Part shown: positions 56,370 through 64,000 of the stretch, one piece after another | Position numbering within the stretch: position 1 is the first letter of the stretch | Layout of the letters: every line of letters starts with the position of its first letter | Assembly (NCBI GenBank): GCA_034440615.1 | Contig: JAOTOM010003841.1 | Location: 62,001-126,000 of the forward strand | Direction: 5' to 3' | Length of the DNA: 64,000 nucleotides | Origin: Ashinkailepas kermadecensis | Lineage: Eukaryota > Arthropoda > Thecostraca > Neolepadidae | Notes under the pieces: generated by a model | Told to the model about the DNA's origin: nothing | Database searches by the model: none | What the model saw: the letters and a program-made list of their open reading frames with translations, nothing else | Position numbers and translations under genes: made by a program

Positions 56370-56790
56370 GACGGTTCGGGTAGTGGCGACGGCCGCGGTA
56401 GACGGCTTGGGTAGTGGCGACGACCAGCGGTAGACGGTTCGGGTAGTGGCGACGGCCTACGGCAGACTGTCCGGGTAGTGGCGACGGCCTGTGGCAGACG
56501 GTTCGGGTGGTGGCGACGGCCGGCGGTAGACGGTTCGGGTGGTGGCGACGGCCGGCGGTAGACGGTTCGGGTGGTGGCGACTGCCGACGGTAGACGGTTC
56601 GGGTGGTGGCGACGGCCGGCGGTAGACGGTTCGGGTGGTGGCGACTGCCGACGGTAGACGGTTCGGGTGGTGGCGACGGCCTACGGCAGACTGTCCGGGT
56701 GGTGGCGACGGCCTGTGGCAGACGGTTCGGGTAGTGGCGAAGGCCGGCGGCAGACGGTTCGGGTGGTGGCGACGGCCTCACACATGGTTC
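56370..56790 (+). repeat. 31-bp minisatellite, about 13 copies
   Basis: The unit is GTAGACGGTTCGGGTGGTGG plus CGACGGCCGGC, with GTGGCAGAC and CTACGGCAGACTGTCC variants. Confidence 0.95.
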
Positions 56791-56929
56791 AGGATGGATG
56801 GTGCCGTTGGATGTCTGGTTCCGTTACCGTACGCAGGAATACAGTAGAGGATCTGCGAGAATACAAGGGCCAGCGCGAAGATGACATCTTCTTCGCGCTG
56901 GGACTCTCGTGTGGGAGGTGCGGTCGCTG

Positions 56930-58290
56930 ATGCAACGGACCACCCAGAACTCCAAAACAATGCCGAGTCACTTATGAGACGTGCGAGTCCCAGCTGAGCG
57001 AGCGCTCTGATATTCCCGTCTATTTGTTCGAAACCAGATGTCGAGAGAGGCCAAAACTGTTTCCATTTGAGCGAAGATGTTCTGAATTTCAAATTTCTTA
57101 CCACTGACCAAGATCTGGGTGTCATTGGCATATTGGATAATCACTGTGTCTTCGGCGAACAGACTGAGGTCGTTGGCGAAGACGCAGTAGAAGAGAGTCC
57201 GAGAAATGATCCTTGAAAAAACACCGATGCTGTTGGACGACGGGCATATTTTTTTGACGACACTCAGACTGGCAGTGAGGCTGACACTCTGGGTGTGGTT
57301 CTGAAGATAAGCCAAAAACTAGGATGCGTCGATGCTGTGGAGATTTAATTTTGACAGGAGTTTGGAGTGGTCAATCGCATTAAAACATTTGTTCAAATCC
57401 AGCAGGCAGAGAAGAGACACCCCTCCGTGGTCACATGTGGATAGGATCTGGTCGGATATGGAGGTCAGGGCGGATTCTGCCTAGTGACGGCGACGGAAAC
57501 CATGCTGAGTTGGAGAGAAGAGGTGGGTTTTGGCAGATGATTGTAGAGCTCCTGGTGGACGGCATGCTCTAAAAATTTCGCAATGACTGGGACAATGGAG
57601 ATGGAAGGAAATTAGAAGGGCTGGTGGGATCGTCGGATATGAAGATGGGATGGACGAGGGAGTGCTTGCAGGAATCAGGAACATCGAATTTGGTAATGCT
57701 GGGACTGACTAAATGCAGGAGCACCGCACATATAGAGTCAAAGCACATCCTGAACATTGGATGCTGATGCCGTCCTCACCGCAGGCCGACAAGCTGTTCA
57801 TCCCGAAGACGACGGCTCGCAGTTCAGATAACGACAACGACACCAGGGTGAACGCACAGGCACCGACACGCGGCAAACGGCAGGAAATATTCGGAGTCGC
57901 TCCCATACTCCACACCTCGTCAGCCACGCGCGCGCCCACGCCGACAACAACAAATCGGTTAAGGTCATCAGCGGTCGCGACGGACAGCTTACGAATGATC
58001 CGCTTGCTGCCGACGAATAATCTGATATGGCGCCGCATCGACCTTCGCCCATCGTCACGGATGCACTGCTGAACATCGCCGCAACCATCACGCCTAATCG
58101 CCGATCGTACAGCTCGGTTGGCGTCCCTGTACTCCGAAGACTGGTATCCACAGTCCGCCAGCGCACCACGGCGGCGACACATTAAAGCTTTCGTTAGGGT
58201 TCCTGATTTTGACAATCCTGATGGAGCATGAGTGTCAATGATGGGTAAAATGTGACCGGAAAACATTCCCATTTGAGCGTGACTGAGGGA
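56930..58290 (-). pseudogene. Second LINE (CR1-like) ORF2 fragment, degenerate, minus strand
   Basis: The minus-strand reading, moving through several frames, gives in order a linker region (58270-57780, ending Ala-Cys-Gly-Glu-Asp-Gly-Ile-Ser-Ile), then Val-His-Pro-Ile-Phe-x-Ser-Asp-Asp-Pro-Thr-Ser-Pro-Ser-Asn-Phe with Pro-Ile-Ser-Ile, and Gln-His-Gly-Phe-Arg-Arg-Arg-His near 57490. A Leu-Asp-Leu-Asn-Lys-Cys-Phe-Asn-Ala-Ile-Asp-His region follows, then Leu-Tyr-Cys-Val-Phe-Ala-Asn-Asp-Leu, and the catalytic block Ile-Ile-Gln-Tyr-Ala-Asn-Asp-Thr-Gln-Ile near 57130, where Asp is expected at the third position. Several frameshifts and stops; no 3' end seen. Its sequence differs clearly from the LINE at 23-25 kb. 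Confidence 0.85.
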
Positions 58291-58739
58291 GCATTAAAAA
58301 CAGAACTCTAGTCCCCTAGAAAAAAAATCGTGAAGTAAAAGAGTAGGATCTGCACGGCGAAAGCATCGGGAAGCACGGCGAAAGCATGGCGCTGCTCGGT
58401 TTAGATCTAGGCATATCGACAGAGACACGGACACATCTATGTGGACTAAAGTTGCAAAATTTTGTACCGCAGCGCTCTTGAGGGGAGGTATGCGGATTTA
58501 TTTCTTTACGACCAGAAAATGTGAAATGAAGAAAAAATAATCGAATTTAATTCATCGAATTTCCCCAGCGGACCCCACATGAAGCATTCAAATGACATTA
58601 CATATGGTACAAGACTATCATATGGCAGCAATTAGCAAAACGTAGGTGGCCTTGCAGAAACGTCAGAATCGCACGAAGTGTAGCGAATGCGCCGAATGCA
58701 CACTGCGCAATGCGGGCGTACACGTACATGGACGTTTGT
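58291..58739. other. Unassigned stretch
   Basis: CACGGCGAAAGCAT occurs twice at 58355-58390; no gene. Confidence 0.35.
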
Positions 58740-58975
58740 GGGCGGGGATGGCCGAGTGGTTAAGATGTTGAGCTCTGGATACCAAGGTCCCGGGTTCAGC
58801 ACTCGCACCGCTTAGGGCATTTCCCAATCCCACGACCCACCAGCGAAGCAGTGTGAGCAGCTACTGGCCATGGCAGCTGGTAGCTGCCATGGCCAGTAGC
58901 TGGTATTAGCTGGAGCAGCTGGTATTAGCCATGGCCGTGCATAAAGTACGTCGTGAATCACACAAAAAGCAACAA
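58740..58975 (+). mobile_element. tRNA-derived SINE, copy 2, carrying a palindromic insertion
   Basis: The head has box A-like TGGCCGAGTGGTTAAGATG and box B-like GGTCCCGGGTTCAGC, nearly identical to the minus-strand copy at 2230-2432. The body diverges at 58858, where about 70 extra bases form a long hairpin and its partial copy (TATTAGCTGGAGCAGCTGG). The tail GCATAAAGTACGTCGTGAATCAC agrees again with copy 1. Confidence 0.82.
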
Positions 58976-58984
58976 AAATCAACG

Positions 58985-59165
58985 AACGTTGGCGTAGAGG
59001 CGACCGGCCGCTGTGAACTTAATGCGTGAAATAGGAGAATTGTTCATTTTAAAAGCATTTATGTAGGTGTAATTTCAGCAGAGTGAGCCGACTTATCAAG
59101 TGATACCAGAAAAAGAACCTTGTATAGGGAGGGGTTGAAATCCGGCGACTTAGAAACAATGGTGT
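58985..59165 (+). repeat. Dispersed repeat R1, copy 2
   Basis: Inverted match to 47040-47215, sharing GTAGGTGTAATTTCAGCAG, GACTTATCAAGTGATACCAG and flanking text. It directly follows the SINE. Confidence 0.65.
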
Positions 59166-59204
59166 TTATAGTTTGGGCCTTGTCCACAGGCAAATTAAGT
59201 TGGC

Positions 59205-59450
59205 CGCGACTCATTTGAATTAAAAGACAAAAATGGTTTTCTTCGAAAAATAGTGGTCGAATTCCGGAGACTAAAGAAATGGGATAGGTGGGCCCATCCC
59301 CCTCCGTTCCCCCCCTTCATGACGCAATTCCTAGGTTTTCCACGAGCCGCAACAGGTGCTGGGGTGCGGTAGATGTAGTTGATAGATGTAGTTGTAGATG
59401 TAGTTGCAGATGTAGGCAGCCCAGTGTAGCCGGTCGTCATCTACCGGTTA
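59205..59450. other. Element debris and 12-bp TAGATGTAGTTG repeat
   Basis: G/C-run patch (GGTGGGCCCATCCCCC) near 59285-59320, like other small-element ends here. A TAGATGTAGTTG-type tandem of about five copies lies at 59365-59415. Confidence 0.55.
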
Positions 59451-59820
59451 CGTGACCGACAGCCAGTGTGTCTCGAGTGAGGCTCCATCTGACAGGTCGT
59501 TCACGGTGAAACTCGCTGCAGAGAATAATCGCTGCCTTTCCGCCGACACGTCCCATGCGTGCACATCAAACGATCACGTGCCCGGAAACTACAAGAAGGG
59601 AATACAGGGTACTCTTGTACTATCCAGGGTACAAGAAGGGAATACAGGCAATGTCGCCGAAACACACAGTATGTCCAGGTCATGCTCTTGCAGAGGAAAA
59701 TTTGCTTCATATTAATTCGTGTGCGTTGAGTGACTGCACGTCCATAGTGTTCATCTTCAGTGGCGATGTGGTAGTTTGCCGGTCTCCCACGCCAGGTGGA
59801 TGACGCTGAGATCGCGTGCT
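59451..59820 (+). other. Possible exon region, unresolved
   Basis: A frame at 59452-59590 has plausible composition (two Cys, Ser/Thr/Asp-rich) but is followed by a tandem duplication of TACAAGAAGGGAATACAGG (59590-59649). No consistent splice sites were found. Confidence 0.22.
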
Positions 59821-59862
59821 GTCTGACTGGCTGAGTCTCGGCGGAGACTCAGCCAGTCAGAC
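59821..59862. repeat. Perfect hairpin, 19-bp arms, 4-base loop
   Basis: GTCTGACTGGCTGAGTCTC at 59821-59839 pairs completely with 59844-59862 around GGCG. ACTGAGTCTCGCCAGTC follows as a further partial copy. Confidence 0.95.
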
Positions 59863-59959
59863 TGAGTCTCGCCAGTCGCTCGGGGATCGGCTGGCGACAG
59901 CGCGTGGTGTGTGTCGACACGTCATCCCTGCTGTAGTCGGCCGGCGAGTTTCCATTCCC

Positions 59960-61365
59960 GTCCGCACGCTTCTAACGTTCTTGAGGGCTCGTAGGCGTTC
60001 GTCAGAGCTCGCAGACGTCGAAGGTCCGAGGGTCCGAACACGCTGGTACGGGTCCGTGATGAAGCTTCGTAGGGCCCGTAGATGCTCGTAAGGACCCGGG
60101 ACGTTCGTAGTGATGCGTAAACGTTCTTAACCCCGTCTCCGAGGGGGGTTCATTTTTCGCCCCTAAGGTTTTCCGCGGATAGTGAAGAAACAGCGTGAGT
60201 CAGCGCGCGGAAATTGGGCACATCAATTTGACATGTTGTATGACAATTTTGAGATCACGTCTTCTAGGGTCACCGAATGATTCAAGGTCAAGTGAGATCA
60301 CCTCCAAAAACGTTCAGCCAGTAGCCACGTTTTAACAGGAAAATATATTTTGAAGGAAGCTTTCAGCGTTTGCCGATCTTTAGGGATGCAACAAAACGCA
60401 CCAGAGGAATATTCGATTTTTTTTTGTTTTTGACGACTTGGTTTGCATATTTGCCCATTGGGACTAAGATCTAAGATTCTGGCTACAGTAAGCAATTTAT
60501 TAGCAGTGAAAGTTGACTTAAGCCAACGTTTCCCAATAACCACAAAAAAATATCTATAAATTTAAAACTGAAATTTTTTTAACATTTCCAAAACTTAAAA
60601 TATTGATATTTGGGTGGGCAAACATTTTGGGGCTGTGATCGATTTCGCATTTATTTTCTGATTCCAATTAATGTTTTTTTTTTAATCCGCCCCAAAATGA
60701 ACCCCAGATCCCAAAACATGACGTCAGTCGTGGTCCCATAAACCCCCTAGTGACGTCACTTTTTGAAGGGAGAGGATTTTTTACGGTGGTTTCGGGTCTA
60801 CTCGTGGAGTGCTTTCCGATGACATCCCTTTTGTTTTCGTGCAACGTTTAGCTTGGAAATTAGAGGGAAGCTTATAATGACACCCCCCTCCCCCCCGAGA
60901 CAGGGTGTGAAGATCTGAACGGGAAGACAAGGGTCAAGGGCCCATAGACGTTCGTTAGGGCCCGTAAACGTTCGCAAGGGTCCGAACGCACTCGTAAGAA
61001 CCCATGGTCTTACATAAAGATCTGTAGTTATTTGCAAGGGCCCGTGAACTTTCGTTGGGCCATGTGGACGTTCGCATGGACTCGTAGACTTTCGTGAGAG
61101 CCCGCAACAGTTCATAAGGCTCCGAACACGCTCGTAGGGGTCAAACACTTTCGTTGGGGCCCATAGACGTTCGTAGGGCCCGTAAGCGTCCTTAAAGGTC
61201 CGAACACGTTCGCAAGGACCCGTGAACTTTCGTAAAGCTCTGTAGGTATTCGTGGAGGCCCGTAGACGTTCGTAAAGGCCCGTAGACGATCGTAAGGGAC
61301 TGTAGAAGTTCATAAGGGGCCGTAGGCGTTCGCAAAGGCTCATAGACGTTCTTAAGGGGTCGACA
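59960..61365. repeat. About 20-bp degenerate array (GGGCCCGTAGACGTTCGTAA), split by an insertion
   Basis: Words such as GTAGGCGTTCGTCAGAGCTC, AGGGCCCGTAGATGCTCGTA and AAGGGCCCGTAAACGTTCG fill 59960-60125 and 60930-61365. The part between is a different sequence, annotated separately. Confidence 0.85.
60129..60910. mobile_element. Putative inserted element with imperfect inverted ends
   Basis: The left end CCCCGTCTCCGAGGGGGGTT and the right end ACCCCCCTCCCCCCCGAGAC...AGGGTGTG are imperfect inverted repeats. The interior is AT-rich and non-coding and separates two halves of the same minisatellite. This suggests insertion into a pre-existing array; the target duplication is unclear. Confidence 0.4.
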
Positions 61366-61879
61366 GCAGCCTCGACGGCCACAAAAAGCGCTAACCGCCT
61401 TTCCATCTTCGCCATGGCAATTCCGTAAACAATTACGTGCGGCTCCATGGAGCATTCCTTCGGGTCGCGCCAGGGAGATGGGAGTAGGACATAAGCCTAC
61501 TTAGGGTACAAGCTAAGGGAGATGGCAGGGGAGGGGAAGACTGTTCCCGTCGCTCCCTTTGGCTACGTCCGTGGTACGTATATTTTTTTTCTCGTTTTCT
61601 TGAGTTACGCACTTTGGCGTGATACCTGCGGCTGTGATTGTTCTTAACACGAATTTCACGACCGCCAAATGTTGGCGTCAGCACTTTGCAATTGGCTGGA
61701 AAAAAGTTTGCTGAATAGTTTTCGAAACAATGCATGTAATTTCCCATTCTTGATCATTTTCGTGCTTTTCGTCAAGGTCTCGTTGTAGGAATGCCTTTGC
61801 TGTTTATACGTGGTGTGGTTAGTTGGTCGCCTGCAGCGAGATCTCAACAAAGAATAGGATTCTTTGTTCGCTTTCCATT
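61366..61879. other. Unassigned stretch
   Basis: Short ORFs only; nothing recognised. Confidence 0.35.
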
Positions 61880-62935
61880 GTGACGCTGCCGTAACAGTAG
61901 TGACGTGACGCTGCCGTGACGGTGGTGATGTGACGCTGTTGTGGCGGTGTGATGTGACGCTGTCGTGACGCTAGTGACGTGACGCTGTTATGTTGGTAAT
62001 GACACCACCTGACGTGACGTTGCCGTGGCGACAGTGACGTGACTGTGACGTGACAGTAGTGACGTGACGCTGCCGTGACGGTGGTGATGTGACGCTGTTG
62101 TGACGGTGTGACGTGACGCTGCCGTAACAGCAGTGACGTGACGCTGTCGTGACGCTAGTGACGTGACGCTGCCGTAACAGTAGTGACGTGACGCTGCAAT
62201 GGACTGTGACGGTAGTGACGTGACGCTTCCGTGACGGTGTGACGTGACGCTGCCGTAACAGCAGTGACGTGACGCTGTCGTGACGCTAGTGACGTGACGC
62301 TGCCGTGACGGTAGTGACGTGACGCTGCCGTGACGGTGGTGGACGCTGCCGTGACGGTAGTGATGTGACGCTGCTGTGGCGGTGTGATGTGACGCAGCCG
62401 TAACGCTAGTGACGTGACGCTGTTATGTTGGTAATGACACCACCACTGACGTGACGTTGCCGTGGCGGTGGTGACGTGACTGCTGACGTAACAGTAGTGA
62501 CGTGACGCTGCAGACGTGACGGTGGTGATGTGACGCTGTTGTGACGGTGTGACGTGACGCTGCCGTAACAGCAGTGAGCGTGACGCTACGTGACGTGACG
62601 CAGTAGTGACGTGACGCTGCAATGGACTGTGACGGTAGTGACGTGACGTTTCCGTGACGGTGTGACGTGATGCTGCCGTGACGACAGTGACGTGATGCTG
62701 CCGTGACGGTAATGACATGACGCTACTGTGGCGGTAGTGGCGTGATGCTGCCGTGACGGTGGTGACGTGACGCTGTCGTGACGGTGGTGATGTGACGCTG
62801 TTGTGGCGGTGTGATGTGACGCTGTCGTGACGCTAGTGACGTGACGCTGTTATGTTGGTAATGACACCACCCTGACGTGACGTTGCCGTGGCGACAGTGA
62901 CGTGACAGTGACGTGACGCTGTCGTGACGTGACAC
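61880..62935. repeat. Degenerate minisatellite GTGACGTGACGCTGCCGTGA
   Basis: About 1 kb of GTGACG/GTGATG words with a loose 24-25-bp period and larger repeated blocks (GTTATGTTGGTAATGACACC recurs at about 61988, 62419 and 62849, about 430 bp apart). Its minus-strand end is a donor-like GTGTCACG next to the exon candidate below. Confidence 0.92.
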
Positions 62936-63052
62936 CTTCGTGATGACATCCTTGGTGGTGCGAGCAGCGGGCGTGCGGCGGCGGCGGCGTGACCCATCAG
63001 TCCACTTCGCACAGGTGGGAGGCCACGAGACCTTCCCGCACACAGCCGTCGA
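62936..63052 (-). CDS. Candidate exon, minus strand (gene H)
   Basis: Thirty-nine codons on the minus strand lie between GCACCGCCGATTAG (an acceptor-like TAG ending at 63053, also an in-frame stop) and ACGAAG|GTGTCA. Phases are 0 in and 0 out. The residues include Val-Cys-Gly-Lys-Val-Ser-Trp-Pro-Pro-Thr-Cys-Ala-Lys-Trp and a five-Arg run. As elsewhere, the donor opens directly into a minisatellite. Supported only by composition and sites. Confidence 0.25.
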
Positions 63053-63218
63053 CTAATCGGCGGTGCGAATGCGTAATCGCCGCCGGCGGCGACAGCGGCG
63101 CGAGTCGCGCGTCGATTTGGGCGCGGAAAACCCGACCGACCAGGAGGCTTCACCGGAATCGTTTAGGCCACCGTATCCGGCCGGACGCGTGCAGACCAAG
63201 GCCGAGGGTTGGCCGCAG

Positions 63219-63516
63219 TTTCGGCCACCAGGAATCGATTCGGGACTTCCTGGCGACAGTGGCACAGGTGGTGGCTGGGCGGCTCGTGCTGGCCTTGCTG
63301 TGCAGGCTCCGTGACATATGCGCCCTCTATACGAACAGGGAAACTTCCCATTACGATGCGATTGTGAAAACTTGCGACAATATTGCTCCGCTTTTCGGAT
63401 GTTTTGGCAAGTCACAAGCCCATCTGCAAGCAATATTTTCGTCAGTTTTCCCTCGTCTTATCGTATTAGGAAGTTTCTCTGCTCATGTAGACGGTGTAAT
63501 TGTGAATCTTCCGTGA
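63219..63516 (+). CDS. Candidate terminal exon (gene I)
   Basis: After GGGTTGGCCGCAG (ending 63218), a frame entered with one base (phase 2) runs 98 sense codons to TGA at 63516. It begins Phe-Gly-His-Gln-Glu-Ser-Ile-Arg-Asp-Phe-Leu-Ala-Thr-Val-Ala-Gln-Val-Val, then a hydrophobic/helical Leu-Val-Leu-Ala-Leu-Leu-Cys-Arg-Leu-Arg-Asp, and later a Cys-Asp-Asn-Ile-Ala-Pro-Leu-Phe-Gly-Cys-Phe-Gly segment. The frame also stays open upstream to 62989, so the exon may be longer. Function unknown. Confidence 0.35.
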
Positions 63517-63666
63517 ACGGTGTGTCGGGAAGTGCCAGGCGGCGAGCCGAGACAGCATCAGCACCGAGAGCTGGGGCCTCTTAAATTAACAGCCTACACC
63601 CCTGCCTCATTGGTGCTATTTAGTGGTCTGTTCAGTGGAGCATCGGCTTCCAGGTTGGGTCGAACC

Positions 63667-63802
63667 CCAGGGGCGCAGGGACGATTGCTATGTCAGAGGA
63701 GAAGGCCGTGGTCGTCTCCTATTCCAGATGGGGTCCAATCCCAGTGGCGCAGGGACGATTGCTCTGTCAGAGGAGAAGGCCGTGGTCGTCTCCTATTCCG
63801 GG
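63667..63802 (+). repeat. 69-bp tandem duplication
   Basis: GGCGCAGGGACGATTGCTAT...GAGGAGAAGGCCGTGGTCGT occurs twice, 69 bp apart, with very few differences. A further GCTGGGTCTCCGGTCATGA duplication lies at 63942-64000, where the window ends. Confidence 0.85.
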
Positions 63803-64000
63803 ACCCAGTCCTCACTTTCCGATCCTGAGGAACCCCAGCGGTGGCGACGCCCTTGCTACGTGGTGCAAGTAATTCATTTTGCTCCTCGAAATACTTCGCA
63901 AAACTCTGGCAATAGAACGATTTTCCGTTTTGGGACGACGAGCTGGGTCTCCGGTCATGAGCTGGGGGCTGGGAATTGAAGGCTGGGTCTCCGGTCATGA

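Noticed and set aside
58740..58815. tRNA gene (Leu/Ser-like)
   Set aside because: The 5' and 3' ends do not form an acceptor stem and a second diverged copy exists at 2230-2432; it is a SINE head.

Overview
The window is nuclear DNA of an animal. It shows degraded metazoan transposons (a hAT DNA transposon, two CR1/L2-like LINE reverse transcriptase regions, a LINE 3' end, a BEL/Pao-like gag fragment and a tRNA-derived SINE), long AT/GA microsatellites, many minisatellites, and short GC-rich coding segments flanked by GT/AG splice sites in mostly non-coding sequence. There are no rRNA or tRNA genes and no bacterial operons. A marine invertebrate is the best guess; the species cannot be fixed from sequence alone. 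Nearly all long open reading frames here are artefacts of stop-free tandem repeats and are not annotated as genes.

Layout. 0.1-0.4 kb: a candidate terminal exon on the minus strand (gene B). 2-5 kb: SINE, a 54-bp tandem repeat and a CCAAT-rich promoter-like block. 5.5-29.5 kb, plus strand: five candidate exons whose splice phases agree (gene A, 267 codons if one gene). Its first exon is split by a 3.3-kb hAT element with an 8-bp target duplication. The introns hold satellites, LINE and BEL/Pao relics. 30-47 kb: a 31-bp array open in all six frames, orphan terminal exons at 35.8 kb and 45.5 kb, a probable secreted-protein exon pair on the minus strand (39.8-40.5 kb), and a 29-bp array made of splice-donor-like units. 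48.4-55.5 kb, plus strand: the best gene, D, with four exons, 194 codons, a signal peptide, a Gly-Arg-Arg site and seven cysteines in the mature chain. 55.6-56.2 kb: a possible two-exon gene E. 56.4-63.9 kb: minisatellites, a LINE pseudogene with a damaged catalytic motif, the second SINE copy, and candidate exons at the right edge.

The recurring and most interesting feature is that minisatellites start at, or copy, exon-intron junctions. Examples are the gene D exon 1 donor, the gene D exon 3 donor, the gene A exon 4 acceptor, the 38.06-kb donor and the 55.83-kb donor. Each repeat unit therefore carries a splice-site-like sequence beside the real junction. All gene models are inferences from splice signals, reading phase and residue composition. 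No family was securely recognised for any host gene, and no transcript or homology search was available.
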